Made by a program: the position numbers and the translations under genes. Below, piece by piece: positions 14,470-27,954 of a stretch of DNA of 64,000 nt (its first letter is position 1; each line of letters begins with the position of its first letter). The notes under the pieces are model-generated. The model searched no databases. It had not been told where the DNA came from and saw only the letters and a list, made by a program, of their open reading frames with translations. Source of the stretch: Ptychodera flava (taxonomy: Eukaryota; Hemichordata; Enteropneusta; Ptychoderidae); contig NC_091928.1 in assembly GCF_041260155.1 (NCBI RefSeq), positions 44,742,637 through 44,806,636 of the forward strand, read 5' to 3'.

Positions 14470-16065
14470 CACAGGGTCCCCAGGTATAATCCACAGGGGT
14501 TCAAGGATGAAATTAATATTAGTGCTGTGTCCATGCATAGGGGCTCATGAGTGCAGATATCTGAGATATGCCTGTGCCAATTCTTTTTATACTTTGTACA
14601 GGGATACTACACTGTAGAATACATGCATGTCAATTTATATTGGTGTGGCATGCATAATTAGTGCTAATTTGCATAATTCTGGATGAGAGCACTTTTTTGG
14701 TACAACTGTGCCAAATTTGATGAAACTTTGTACAGGTGATTTTCACAGAGAGTTCTAATATCAGTCAACGACATATGTCAGTATTGCATCAATTAATTGG
14801 TATTTTGCATATTTGATGAATTTTGCAATTAGGGTGATGTCTAGAATATACGGTGATGTCCAGAATTTACTGCAGCAGATTTAATGAAACAAATGGTCGC
14901 AATCTTTAGCACATAGCCCTACAATAGTGTACAAAGATACTTAGCAGTATCATGTTAATTAATTGCTAATTTGCATATTTTGTTCCTTTTCCTTATTAGT
15001 GGGCTATCTCCAGAAATACTTTTAAAGATGTTGATCCGTCAGCATCATAATACTTTGTGAACACATATTATATGGAGTTTCATTTCTTTTTTACATATGT
15101 AATGAACTTTCATAATTATTGTCATATGTCTAATAATGCTGTATCAATGGTCAAATACCGTGCAAAGATATGTAGCAGTTTCTTATCAATTAATTGCTTA
15201 TTTGCATATTTAATGGATTTTGGTAATTAGGCTGATATATCAAGAAATAGTTCATCAAATTTCATTAAACTTGGTACAGATGTTGAGCTCAAATTGCTTT
15301 AATAGTGGAAAAGACATTTATCAGTGTCAATTTATTCAATTGGTGATTGTATTTGTAATGAACTTTCCTAATTCTAGTGATATATCCACAAATACTGCGT
15401 TAATAAACTTGGTACAGATTTTGATCTCATAGTGTTGTTAATACAGTTCATTGGCACTTACTGGTATCATACATATATATAAATTAATGGGTAGTTTGCA
15501 TTTACATAATGGATTTTGTTTTAGGTTGAATGTCCAAAGTACTGCATCAAACTTTATGAAATGTGGTACCGGTGATAATCTGTCAGTGTAAGTATAGGAT
15601 GCAAAAATGCAGCTTCCTGTTGATTAGATACTATTTGATTCATTTAAATGACCATTATTAGTATGGCAGCTTACAGTAGTCCTCTCAGAGGACTTTTAAT
15701 TAACCCTTTTCCTGCCAGACAGTATCAATTCCCCATCAGCCAAGTCAGTATAAAGGGGTTTTGAGCCAAAACACGACGTTTTTTCACTCACTTGGCTTGG
15801 TCTGTTATAGCATCTTTAGTCAAATAAAAATAAATAAATAAATAAAATAACATAAATAAAATAAATAAATAAGTATCATCAAGTTAACAGTATTTTTGTT
15901 TTCAACAGCCTTCAAATGTACAGTATTATGTTAAAATACACCATATGGAATATGTATTTCATTCATTTTAACCATCTTGACCAGGTGTTGAAATATGGAC
16001 TTGACAGGAAGGGAGTTAAAGTACCTATTAACATGAGGGGATTATGTCATTGTCAATGACTTGTT
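14470..16065 (+). repeat. Degenerate tandem-block repeat with ATGACTTGTT end
   Basis: Blocks of about 150-200 bp share the words aatttgcatatttaatgaac, cctaattagg and tgaaacttggtacagatgtt. The right end gattatgtcattgtcaatgacttgtt matches the ends at 41411 and 52699. A TTAA-flanked MITE-3 (15700-16019) is inside it. The left end is not clear. Confidence 0.55.
15700..16019 (-). mobile_element. MITE-3 copy (TTAA-flanked)
   Basis: It begins TTAACCCTTTTCCTGCCA and ends in the inverted form GACAGGAAGGGAGTTAA. It contains an AAAT microsatellite. It is homologous to 56878-57160 in inverse orientation. Confidence 0.75.
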
Positions 16066-16325
16066 GAACAGAAAAAGGGAAATTGGTGCTCTGCACTCAT
16101 ATATAGGACAGGCATGGGCCGCTATATATGGTGCCATTCCTGGTTTGATCCTCCCCTCATTTCTACATAAGCGAGATGGGGGCCACCATACTTAGATTTT
16201 TAGCATTTTTGTTTACCAAAATAGTTACGTTTTCTTGAATTGCGTTAACCAGTTTTGTAATTTCATCAGGTTTTACCTTCGCTTCTGGTCATTTTGGGTG
16301 GGGCGGCCCCACGATGTGTGGCTTG

Positions 16326-17196
16326 TGGCGTTTTTGAGGCCCACACCGTTGTGGTAGATTAATATGTGCCTTTTCTCCAGTGTTTTACTGTTGTGTAAAT
16401 TTTTCCTCGCCAGTTGACCTTTGACCTGTGACGTCCATTGTTTGGGGTTCTGTAGTTTTCTCTCAAATCTAGGAAACTGGCGAGGAATTTTTCTTGCTTT
16501 CTCATTTTTCATATTTCATTAAAACGTCAAGGGTACTTGGCCTTTCGCTCCATCTCATCATTGTTTTGGTGATTATTTATCTCCCACAAACAGAGCAAAA
16601 TGACCAGAAGTGGTTTGGTTTAAATGCAGGGATATAAAACCACGATTATAGAAAGATAATCGGATTTATATACATGCAGTTGTAGTTTTCATATTTTCAA
16701 GGGTAGACTGCCCTCTACGGCAAATAGAGTTCCATTCATTAGTGCCTTAGAGGGGGTTCACAACATTGACCTGCCTCTTTTTGATCACACCGCCAAACAA
16801 GCAGCTGGCAGTTTGGTTTTTCCAACAATTTTATCCTCCGGCCTCCACCCCTCCAACCTCCATTGCTAGTCATAGGTTGGTGTTGGCGTTTTTGAGGCCC
16901 ACACCTTTGTGGTAGATTAATATGTGCCTTTTCTCCAGTGTTTTACTGTTGTGTAAATTTTTCCTCGCCAGTTGACCTGTGACCTGTGACCTCCATTGTT
17001 TGGGGTTCTGTAGTTTTCTCTCAAATCTAGGAAACTTGCGAGGAATTTTTCTTGCTTTCTCATTTTTCATATTTCATTAAAACGTCAAGGGTACTTGGCC
17101 TTTCGCTCCATCTCATCATTGTTTTGGTGATTATTTATCTCCCACAAACAGAGCAAAATGACCAGAAGTGGTTTGGTTTAAATGCAGGGATATAAA
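16326..17196 (+). repeat. Ngaro-like B1-A2-B2 end block
   Basis: B1 (16326-16636) and B2 (16884-17196) are near-identical 311-313-bp copies flanking A2 (16637-16838) with a 45-bp spacer. Short open frames on the minus strand within B1 and B2 are simply the repeat read twice. Confidence 0.85.
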
Positions 17197-17368
17197 TATA
17201 TATATTTTTATAAAGTATTAACGGTAACTTTCAATTTTAAACATTGGTCGGCGGATTTAAAGCCATCTGATTCATGTCAGTATATCAAATGACAATAAGG
17301 CCAATGTTTGGTTTTGCATGACAGTTGGAGAGTCCTAACGATACGCCATGTTGTCATTGCTTCCACAG

Positions 17369-17462
17369 GATGAAGAAAAACTAAAGAAGAAAAGAAGACT
17401 CCTGGTGTTGCTTCTTTCCGCTGTCATTGCTACAGCTACCATCGCTGGAGTATTGGCGACCA
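17369..17462 (+). pseudogene. Exon 2 copy, left arm: membrane anchor
   Basis: The basic block DEEKLKKKRR and hydrophobic stretch are kept after cttccacag. An in-frame 12-nt loss shortens the transmembrane stretch by four residues and the donor has weakened from gtatgt to gtctgt. Confidence 0.75.
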
Positions 17463-18092
17463 GTCTGTTTCCATTTGCTCCACACCATAGACAAATAATC
17501 AAAACAACATTTTGCCTAGCAAGCGCTTTCGCCAACTTCGGGAATAAAACAAGACTTTTTTTCTTTTTCCTGTCTATACATGTCTAACAATGCCTAGTTG
17601 CTCTTGCAAAATACACTAATCATGAAAATCACTTTAAAATTGTACTGACTGGTATTGTTATTACGTTTTTAATAAACGGGTCATCTGTTTCATTTGATGC
17701 ATGACAAAATTTCTAACTTTTTGCTCCAACGTCTACGATAAGAATTTGCATGACGTCATATTTCAGAGGGATTTTATTCTGATACCAGTGAAGTTAGAGA
17801 AGAAATGAAGTAGCTGATGGTATTGAGAGAAATAGACCTTGAAATGTTCGTTATTGTCTCCGTTGTTCGTTGTAACACATATTCTCTTAAGATATTATAC
17901 TTTAACTGCTGGCAGACTATTTTCTCTGTATTTCTGTACAAATAAATAAGAAAGACCGATTTAGTTCTTTGATCCAACTATATATACACAAAAAACAACC
18001 CCGCATTTTGACATCCTAGCATCAAAACGAACGCTTCAGACCGAGCCAACACTTTTGTCATAATTTTACAGCCGTATCTCAGTATACTGTTT
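17463..18092. other. Intron with deletion point of the stalk exon block
   Basis: Homology to the right arm runs to about 17822 (partner 48080) and resumes at about 17879 (partner 46625). About 1.45 kb of right-arm DNA with exon 3 has no equivalent here; about 55 bp of other sequence is in its place. Confidence 0.75.
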
Positions 18093-18450
18093 TTAAAAGG
18101 TAGTATGTGCCTCGAAAGTAAAGGACTTAAAGTTTTGCTAAAGCTTTCCTCAATGAAACTTTCAACAATGCTTTCACCAAATCCAAAATAAAAATCAGAG
18201 GTCAACATGAAAAGTTTGGTACTAGAGAATAGTAACCAAAGATTTACCGATATTGAAATTCAAAATGGCCACCATCCCTGTGTTAGCTCCATGGGGACAA
18301 CCACAATTGTCAATTTTCGAAAAACTAAGACGGTGGACATTATTTTCTACTCAAAGGGCTTTAAAAGTGCATGAGTGGAAAATCAGAAAAGAATTGTACA
18401 CAAATTTCAGAGTTAAATTATCTGTCCCCAAGGCGCATTGTAACTTTAAG
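18093..18450 (-). mobile_element. MITE-1 copy in intron, left arm
   Basis: Left edge aaggtagtatgtgcctcgaa and right edge aaggcgcattgtaactttaa are inverted MITE-1 ends. The same insertion is present at 46077-46419 in the right arm, so it predates the duplication. Confidence 0.75.
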
Positions 18451-18878
18451 CGTTTTTCGTGTCCGCGTCAGATTTTACGGTATATCAGATTTATGTTCAT
18501 TGTTTCTGCAATTTTTAACAGACTCCTTAATGAACCGCTTGCATCGAAAATGTAACTGTGTAGAGTTCAAAAATCGTCGGAAATCGACAAACAGAACTGC
18601 AATTTATAAATACAAAATATTTCCCTTTTTCAATTTTCTTTCAGTATGAATTATGCCAGTATCTTGAGCAGATTTTCTTAACCATTTCTGTCTGTCTGCA
18701 TCTCCGTCTGTCTGTATTTCTGTTTGTCTGTCTCTGTACTTCATTCACAGTTCGTCTCTGCCTTACCTCGGTTGAAAATAAACAGTTTGTTATATATCAT
18801 TAGACAGTCATGCTGAAATAAAACAATGATGAGTTTAATAATGACGCCTTCTTTTCCTCGATTAAAATGGTCAGTCAG

Positions 18879-18986
18879 GTCCATGCGATGGTTACAAATG
18901 CCCGCCCTACCAATTCCAGTGTCTACCTTCCACTTTGCAATGTGATGGAAACCTTGATTGCCAAGAAGGAGCTGACGAACAAGATT
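18879..18986 (+). pseudogene. LDLa module 2 copy, left arm
   Basis: All six cysteines remain, but the acidic block reads CQEGADEQDC instead of CSDGADEQDC, removing one usual calcium ligand. The donor changed from gtaagt to gtaaat. Confidence 0.8.
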
Positions 18987-19048
18987 GTAAATTCCCAATA
19001 GATTAACACGCACTTGCTTTTGTACATACGCACATCATAATTACTTGG

Positions 19049-19049
<1 letters not shown>

Positions 19050-19079
<30 letters not shown>

Positions 19080-19190
19080 TGTATGTATGTACGCACGCAC
19101 GCACGTACGTACGTATGTATGTATGTACGTATGTATGTACGTACGTATGTATGTATGTACGTTCGTACGTATGTATGTAGGGATGTATGC
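19050..19190. repeat. ATGT/ACGT microsatellite (left arm)
   Basis: Interrupted tetranucleotide array, the uninterrupted counterpart of the right-arm TACA array split by the nested-hairpin element. Confidence 0.9.
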
Positions 19191-19394
19191 ATGCGTGCCT
19201 TATCCACTTTTCGAATCTTTCTGAAGATTCAAAATAGTCCAAATGGCACTGTATGGCCTTGAAACAAAGTGTGATAAAAACTTTAAGAATGATGTTTCTG
19301 TAGAAATTCAACATCTTGACAGTGTGCTAAGTTTTCGTTGGATATCTATATCCGGTAATATTTTGCGTCTTTCACTTAAACTGTATTCCTCCAT

Positions 19395-19502
19395 GTCCAT
19401 GCAACGGGTTCAAATGCGAGTCTTTTCTATTTGAGTGCATAGCGTCAAATTTAGAATGTAAAAAAGTCGCTTATTACTCTGATGGTTCCGATGAAAGATA
19501 TT
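19395..19502 (+). pseudogene. LDLa module 3 copy, left arm, acceptor lost
   Basis: The exon body is recognisable (ending SDGSDERYC) but the acceptor CAG of the right-arm copy is CAT here and the fifth cysteine codon is now Tyr. Confidence 0.8.
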
Positions 19503-19876
19503 GTAAGTACACGAACAACTGCAAAATGGTGTGTAGAGAGCAACAGCGTTTTGTGTTGAAGGCCCCTTTGTGAGTTTCAAGCTATTCCATGATAGTCAGA
19601 TGATGAAATCGTCCCATTTTTCTTTCTTCATAAGTTTGAGAACAAGCAAATATAAAGCCTAGGTTCACGATTCGGACGAATATATGATTCTAACTATCCT
19701 CTTCAAACAATAATCATGAATACACACTTCAGATTGAAGTTATGAATAAATAAACGAACAAAAGAACATAAATAAATAAATAATAAATAATTATTGCGCG
19801 TGTGTGGTTGTACTAATGTTGAACAACGAGTACGATATTATAATGAAAGGTTTTCGGCATATTTTTATTACGTCAG

Positions 19877-19984
19877 GTCCATGCAATCGTTAACGGTGTT
19901 TGTCCGACCCGTTCAAGTGTCTGCATCGTAATTTACAATGTGATGGCAGAAGGCAATGCTCAAATGGTTCTGACGAAATTGAAT
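19877..19984 (+). pseudogene. LDLa module 4 copy, left arm, stop and donor loss
   Basis: A TAA at 19891-19893 interrupts the frame, and the final T|GT (cysteine 6 plus donor) has become TAT. Confidence 0.82.
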
Positions 19985-20236
19985 ATTAGTATAAAATACG
20001 TGTACTTCGACACAAGTCTTGTGCCTACCGTCACCATGCATGGCCGAACATACATGTACATTGTTATATCAAAAGTCTGGACTTCAAGAAAGCTTTGTAA
20101 TGAAATTTCGCAATAGAATATTTTGTCATGAGGTCACAAACGAAATTATCGATATCAGTTAGCATTCAGCAAAGGGTTCATTCTTAAACTTATAAACGGT
20201 TTCCGTTTTGTACTCTCACTGACCTTATGTAAGTAT

Positions 20237-20386
20237 TCAATCCTAATTGTGTAACATCTTAGCTCGGTTATTGAACCATTTTTTTGGTGATTGGGGATAT
20301 GGCCGAGCGGTTTTGTCTGTAGCTTCTCCGCTAGGTGATTGGGTACCGTACGTTGTGACTTCGAACCCGATTGAAACCATTGTATT
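20237..20386 (+). mobile_element. tRNA-derived SINE insertion (left arm only)
   Basis: It contains an A-box-like tggccgagcggtt and a B-box-like gacttcgaaccc, as in Leu/Ser-type tRNAs, but the acceptor arms do not pair, so it is not a working tRNA gene. The right arm lacks about 150 bp at this place (near 42375). Confidence 0.6.
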
Positions 20387-20501
20387 TTTTGATATCTCAT
20401 AAAGGTAAAAAAACCGACTTTGTATCTTTAACGTTTTGGAAGAACTGTCCCTATTCCCGTGCAATGGGTCCATGGCAAATGTTTATGATATTTTTCTACA
20501 G

Positions 20502-20615
20502 GTTCCTATCAAGGGTTCCAGTGCCTGACATCCTATGAGTGTTTTCCCTCGTACGCAGAGTGCGACAATTCGCTAAACTGCCAGGATTACTCTGATGAAG
20601 CCTCCTGTGATCACA
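20502..20615 (+). pseudogene. LDLa module 5 copy, left arm, first cysteine lost
   Basis: Nearly identical to 42143-42256 with intact splice sites, but the opening Asn-Cys is Ser-Tyr, so one disulfide cannot form. Confidence 0.8.
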
Positions 20616-20908
20616 GTAAGCTGATGATAAATTGTCCTCTCTGATTCTTAAAAATATCGATATTCAGCAACAGAACTCAAAAAAAACTTTACCTCGCATA
20701 AATTTTCGAAAAGCAAAAAGTTCAACTCGACATGGTATTGCTATGACATAGATCTGAAAAAAGAAATTGAAATGAGCTCATCGGTCAATTAAATACAAAA
20801 AAATAGGACTGGTATATGTAGATCAAATGGGTTAAAAAGAGAAGGAAAGAAAAAAGAAGTCCTGGTATTGTGGTTGTTCAACTCAATTTGTTCTCGATAG
20901 ATTTGTAT

Positions 20909-20910
<2 letters not shown>

Positions 20911-20960
<50 letters not shown>
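20911..20960. repeat. TA microsatellite
   Basis: About 50 bp of pure TA, at the position where the right arm has TA and GATA arrays (41643-41844). Confidence 0.95.
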
Positions 20961-21340
<380 letters not shown>

Positions 21341-21385
21341 TGATTTTCAATACTGTATTGTATCAATGGCCAGATGATTCTAGGT

Positions 21386-21711
21386 ACGAGGTAGAATGCG
21401 CCTCGTGGACAGATATTCTGACTCTCACATTTTTATATTACTCCTTTGTCCTATCGGTTGTGGAGGTCAATTTTGAAGCTCAATGAATACCTATATTTTC
21501 ACTGTCCTATCTTTTTCTGAAAATCGAGGCTGTCATTTTTCCTTAAACAGAGTCCAACTTGAATTTCAAATATCGGTAAATTTTTAAGTAATTTTTCCCT
21601 AATTCTAAACTTTGTACGTTGACTGCAGATTTCTATTCTTGCTTTCGAAAATTATTGTTTCAGTTTCATCAAGAAAAGTCTGTCACTTTTGAGGCAAGAA
21701 CTACCTTAAGA
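21386..21711 (+). mobile_element. MITE-1 copy in intron, left arm
   Basis: Starts gaggtagaatgcgcctcgtg and ends gaactaccttaag; counterpart of 38863-39199. Confidence 0.75.
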
Positions 21712-21785
21712 TGAGACACTGATTTGTACGACAATACTGTTTATACTGCTTTGTGCGACATAACTGTTTCTACCTCCGTTTTCAG

Positions 21786-21890
21786 TTGACTGCCCCGCCT
21801 GTCGCTGCGCTAACAGCAAATGTATACCGGACGAATGGGTATGCGATAGCGATATAGATTGTCCAGGAGGACAAGATGAGTTAAACTACA
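21786..21890 (+). pseudogene. LDLa module 6 copy, left arm, last cysteine lost
   Basis: The splice sites are kept. The sixth cysteine is Tyr (DELNY) and an extra cysteine appears near the start, which would disturb disulfide pairing. Confidence 0.8.
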
Positions 21891-22529
21891 GTAAGATCAA
21901 AGAATATATATCAGACTACTTTAAATAAGATACTTTTATAACATATAAGATTTTTATATAAATAATAACATTTTCATAATGTTTTGTTACTTCGAGAAAG
22001 CATGCACCTACCTGAGGTAATACAAAGTATATTTTCCAAAGCAAAAAGCATTGCTCACAGTGTGTGATTTCATTGTTGGGAGATAAATGCTACATAACCT
22101 TTTGCGCCATATGTATATATATATTTAAAAACTATCTACTGTTGATTGACCAATCAGAGTGCTCAATTCAGGGTGTTTTATTTACTCATAAAGCCTTGGT
22201 CACCAAATTCCAAAAACGAATGACAGCGCCGTAGTAAAGTTCTGTCCAATCACAAGTGAACATGTCATATTCTGTAGACATCTGGTACATTTTAATATTC
22301 AAATTTGGTAACACAGCGGAAACCAGCTAAAAACAAAATCTGCTGTGCCCTAGGGCATTTATATAATGTGCACTAGGGCATTTATAGAATGTTTCATTAC
22401 ACTGGAAGGCTATTTCACAAATAAAAGTTTTAATTCATATCCTAAACATGTTACATTGACAAAGGGGACGGTTGACGTAAACACTTTGAAAATGAAAATA
22501 TATCAGTTAGGGGCGATAGTTTTTAAGTC

Positions 22530-22797
<268 letters not shown>

Positions 22798-22909
22798 CCC
22801 TGGAGTTGAGTTGACATTTGGAAGTACCATGTGGCATGACTTCTGACTTCTGAAACAATCAAAGGCTGTCCTCCCTTAAGGGATTGGACAGAAATTACAA
22901 GGGGGAGTG

Positions 22910-23066
22910 TAGTCCACGCTTTAATTCCTGGTTTTTACTCAATTCATCATCGGTCAGGCCAACGCCCAATTTACAGGATGAGGTACCCATACGCTTTAAT
23001 TCCTGGTTTTTACTCAATTCATCATCCATCAGGCCAACGCCCAATTTACAGGATGAGTTACCCATA
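22910..23066 (+). repeat. Two-copy 75-bp tandem repeat
   Basis: The unit cgctttaattcctggttttt...ggatgaggtacccata is repeated at 22917 and 22992 with three or so differences. It belongs to the left-arm-only insertion. Confidence 0.85.
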
Positions 23067-23617
23067 AACCACTACTCATGTCCATAGTATATGATACAAC
23101 CCTGCATGCAAATTTATTTGTATAGTGTCGGCTATGGCTTACATTTATAGCGTTTACATACTGGCCCAGACTACAAGCTGCAACAACAGCCAGGCATAGA
23201 ATACTGACAAAGTTTGTCCATATTTCAAGAAATGTACGATCATGCTGGCTAGCAGCTATACTTAGTGTACATCTGCAGAATAGCGCCCCTAAATTTGGTT
23301 CATGCCCTGTCATAAGAGGGATGAGTTTGTGCCGTTATGTAATCATGTTTCTCATGTAAATTAATTTCTTGTTGCCTAACAGCTACCCGAAGAAGGCATA
23401 ACGTCGTAAAAGTTTACTTGAATTTACTTGAATTTTCTGTCACATTGAAATTAATTCTGATTTACTTTTGTAATCAAGACTAAGAAGGTATAATTCGGGA
23501 AATTTATATATTGTTGTGATATTCAAAAGTTATTTCGATGGGTTATTTTGTTTACCTGTGCTGTAAAGGTGCCTCGTATCGGAACAACATCAATTAGAAT
23601 TATGCCAATTATTTCAG

Positions 23618-23728
23618 CACAATGTGCGAATGGAGGATTTTTATGCCCAAATGGTCGCTGTATTCCTGCCGAATGGGTATGCGATGGTTTAGTTGGTTGC
23701 CCGGACAACGCAGACGAGTTTGGTTGCG
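23618..23728 (+). pseudogene. LDLa module 7 copy, left arm, donor lost
   Basis: The module is well preserved (PAEWVCDGL, CPDNADEFGC) and more canonical than its right-arm counterpart, but the donor gtacgt is ttacgt. It is the last exon before homology ends at about 23835. Confidence 0.8.
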
Positions 23729-23835
23729 TTACGTTACTCAATATAATTGATTTCATTCAGGATTATTGTTTCTTCTGATAAAAGAAAAAGACTTAAGAAG
23801 CACAAAAGGTAATAACTAAACACTTTGAAACACTT

Positions 23836-24620
23836 TGAGTATTTAAGCTTTTAAAACTTCTCTGTACACATTTTAATGTGTAATATCTTTAAACCAAGAC
23901 AAAGGCCATTATTATGGATACTAGGATTTAGCAAAAGTTTACTCCGGTGTACCCCTTTCCTGTCAGGTTTATCCATTGCCACGTCAGCTGTTCAAGATTG
24001 GTGAAAGCATTGAAGTATGTCTTGGGCACATAGTACAGCATGTACTGTGAGTGACTTGATATGGTCCTGACACTTGTAAACACATGTGACACGCTATACC
24101 ATTTAAACACTCAGAAAGTCATACAGGAAGATATTGATTTTCATTGACATCGTTGTGCAAAGATATGTCAGACCTTAGCTGATAGAATGTGTTACAAGCA
24201 ATTTTTGGAGTTCCACATTTTCTGAATTTTTTACAGACTTGTGCTGAAGAGGGTAAACACGGCATGTGTGCTTGACATTTGGTCAGTATCTTTCATGTTT
24301 TGTGCGGAAGTTTTATTTTTCATTTTTTCATCACAATTTCAATTCCAGCAGACATCTTGTTTATCCCGATACCTTATCAGCCAGGGTCTATTTCATATCA
24401 AGAGAACTACGAGTAAATCTTAAACTGCCATTGCAGTGCACCGGGTAAACACTATCTGTGTGTTGCTAGTCTTTTTACTTACAGGATGAAAGCAAATTGT
24501 TGCCAATATTGTCACTATGGGTTTGTTTTTCAGTGATAATCCCATGTTTACGTTCAGTCTGATGAGGGACCCACCCCTTTTCATTACGTAACTTTGGTAC
24601 AACCCTGTAGTAACCAGTTC
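23836..24620. other. Start of the unduplicated centre
   Basis: No homology to the right arm after about 23835. No gene or repeat recognised. Confidence 0.5.
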
Positions 24621-27600
24621 TTAAGGGGTAGACCCACCTTCCTTGAGTGATTTTGGTCATTTTTTGTTTGATGGTAAATTTTGAATCTGTCTAATATGGC
24701 CTTTGAGTGGACGATAAGTTTGAAACCATAACATACTTGGAAATGAGTTAAATTTTAACAAAAATGAACATTGTAGGCCAGTTCGCGTGCCGTGTTTTTC
24801 TTGTGTCTTAACGGTTTCCAGATTAGTCAATGCTATCTCAAGAGCGTAAGTAGATTACGCTAATTCCGTCCGGAGGAGTGCGCATGCGTCAGTCTTCTTC
24901 CCAGCTGCCGGCAGGAAGTATGTCGTGGCTACTGAACATGCTGAAGGTAGCCGTCGATTGCAAAAGCATGGTCCACAAAAGCGAAATATCAAGCATATGG
25001 CCGGGAATGAGAGAACAGTTAAAATTGTCAGAGTTACAGTCAGGCTCAAAACTCCAGTTTCCGATGCTTGAAAAGGTGTCAACTGGAAATGGTCGTAAGC
25101 GAGGAATGTACGCAGAACGCTTACTCATTCAACACTAAACTGAGCTTCGAATAAAAACCGGTGATACATCTTGCGCACAACAGAGAGGCTGCTCATTGTA
25201 GTTTACGTAATTTTTACCTCGTTTTCCTATAACACGTATTTAATAGAACTGTTCCCGTACAAAACAAATAACGGCCGAAAATCCAAATAGTAGGTCTTTG
25301 TCTTTACATGTTTGCTAAATAAAGTCCAGCATTCAAAATTAATCGCCGCCGAAAACCAAAACGTACATTTGTGTCCGCTAACAAATGACGTGGACTCAAT
25401 GAAAAGTATAGTCTGACATTCAAAACTGACCCCGCCCCAATCAAACTAGGCTACTCCGAAAATCCAAAAATTACGTCTTTTTCTGATAACAGTTTACATG
25501 TTTGTCTGCACCTTATGAAGGCCGACATTCAAAATTAATCCCCCTCCGAACTAATTGCGACTGATGATAAAAATGTCAGATGATTTTTTAACATCTGCAA
25601 ATGCCCAGTGAAGTCCGGCAACCAAAATTGTTACCGCTACGTTACGGCACCGTCCCTCCGGTGGTTACGGTTTACACGTAAAGCATGCAATGAAGATTAC
25701 GTTCTGTACGTCACCACAAGTTTTCTATCTTTTTTGTGAAAATGGTTGCGACGTCCTTTTGTTTCGACAGTTGGGCGAGCAACATTCCTCTCAGTAGAAA
25801 TTAGAAATATGCCAATAGTTCGAAATTTTATAACGAGAAAATCGCGCCGGTGTCTGCTCTGCCCGGTTTGGAAACGTTAGCTTATTGTTTTGTAAATTCT
25901 ATGCGGACACAGCGAGTATTGCACGTACAGTTTAGAATGATGCCGTGATTTACAATGTAAACACAATGTTGACCCAGCATTTGTTTTTCAATCTGTACCG
26001 GAGCTAATCATAGAGCATATATAATTTGTCTCGATCAACTGAACTTTTATTGACGGACTTGCTCATGAAGTGAGTCGAAGTCCAGGGTCGAAATCAATCT
26101 CGATTGAAAAGTATGCGATATTTCACAGCACAAATTCATGTCGGTATAGCTTTAAAATCATTGCGATTGAATTGTTATTAGGTAATTATAAACTTATGCA
26201 ATAAATTTAAAGAAGCCAAAATTGAAAATGAGAGAATAATTTCCATGAACTTGAAAAAAATTAAACAACCATGAACGTGCTTTTTTCGAATCAGCAACTA
26301 CTTTTTCCTATGGATAAACTCAATTACGCTGAAAAACAGCGCGCTGCTGGCCTGTCTATCGTCGCTATTATAGTCAACGGATAGTCGCCACCGGAGAACG
26401 ACGAATGCTCGTTTCCACACATCAGCCAACGCGATATTCAACTGTTTGATTGAAGTTCACGCATTTCATTACTTGTACAATATTCGACCGTCGCGATTTT
26501 AGAATGACGCATTCAGTTTAATATCAGCGTGGTCACAGATTCACATCTGTTTGAGGTACTCGCCTCCATGGCACTCGCGAAGCCAAAACAAGTCGCTTTT
26601 AGAATTGTTCAAGTTTCGTGTCAGAATCGATTTATTTCAGTTTTTTGCCAACTTTTTATCTTTCTATTAGGAAATCGTTTTAGATACCAGATATTGTCAG
26701 GTGTTATATTTAGTTTAGCCTAACGATGGGTTCTAACATGGCACACAAAGTTAGCCCGGCACTGGTGCTTCTGAGGTCGGAAACCGCGTTCATGTAGCTG
26801 TCCGTTTTTAGCTCCATGCCATGTTCAAGGCGGACTGTGGGCGTACTTCAATATGCAGTACGGAACGTAAAAGCTAACGTACGTAAAACGGCGTCTGAAT
26901 GAATTCGTCTTTGTCGGTATGTATCACATTGTAAATTCATTGTCAGGTGTCTCTCTCCAGGCAGGAAGCTGAAAACGCGGTGACGATTGCGCAACCAAAA
27001 GAGAGGAAAACACAATGTCAACGGACTTGGCATGCAAAATCACATAATTTTACGAAGTATATATGCAGCCAGCCATTTCTTCGCTTGATAATCAAATTTT
27101 AACTGGTACACTACAGTGCACAGTTAATACGCTAGTTTGTATTTAGCAAGAAGATTATCCCCAGATTTAGCTCGGAATGACAGTTGTGTAAATAAAGCCT
27201 AACGCTTACGCCGCGAACTGGCCGTTTCAGTGTTCATTTTCTTACAATTTTCACGTCATGTATAATTTCATCCATACCACAAATTCAGACAATTGTGTAA
27301 AAAGTCCTGTACTTCATTATGGGCTGGGAATTTCCACCGAAAATGTGAGCGAACCGGAATTTTAGCTGACTTTGTGCGACTCCAAGGGTCGCATACACAT
27401 TTCTGCGATTTACTCCGTTCCGTTTTTGGCAATGTATCGCAACTTCTGGAGAGTATAACTTGGCGCCGCGTTGACGGATTAGCCTTATCTTTGCACAGGT
27501 TGTAGTTAGTGACTGTTTCTACAAAACCGTGTCTCAGAATTCCGATAATGTTCCGAAAACAAAAGATATCGTGACAAACGTGGACAAAAGCCGTTAATTT

Positions 27601-27954
27601 ATTCAGAATCCACCACTTCTCACTTTCAAGGCTAATTGTGCAAAAACAAAGCGGAGTATCAAAAATCCAAGACACGGTTTTTTACACACCTTACCCTGCT
27701 ATCGATTGCAGTAAACGGCTCACCGATTGCCATCACCCTCTCGTACTTACACTTTTTTAAGTGAAAAACTCAAAAACACACATTTTTGAGCAAAACAAAC
27801 ACATGCAAACAGGTTTTGAAATATTCTCACAATTTTTATAATCTTCAACTGTCGACCTACCCAAACATATACTACATGTTGGGTTAAAGATTCATTTTAA
27901 TGGTAAAAAATCAGGTTAAAGAAAAGTGTCTGCGAATGTGGGTCTCCCCCTTAA
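24621..27954. mobile_element. 3.3-kb TTAA-flanked element of unknown type
   Basis: Terminal inverted repeats TTAAGGGGTAGACCCAC and GTGGGTCTCCCCCTTAA bound 3334 bp, with weaker inverted similarity for another 40-50 bp. Inside, blocks around 25250-25560 repeat at about 100-150 bp (tccgaaaatccaaa, acattcaaaattaatc). CpG appears commoner than in the flanks. No transposase was recognised; the largest frame (27268-27675, minus) is not like a known family. TTAA targets are used by piggyBac and Kolobok transposons. Confidence 0.6.

Noticed and set aside
20285-20372. A tRNA gene
   Set aside because: A- and B-box-like words are present but the acceptor stem does not pair, and the block is an arm-specific insertion; a SINE is more likely.
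24878-25138. Coding gene inside the 3.3-kb TTAA element
   Set aside because: Overlapping frames on both strands of 70-90 codons with no motif or splice logic; likely chance in a less AT-rich stretch.
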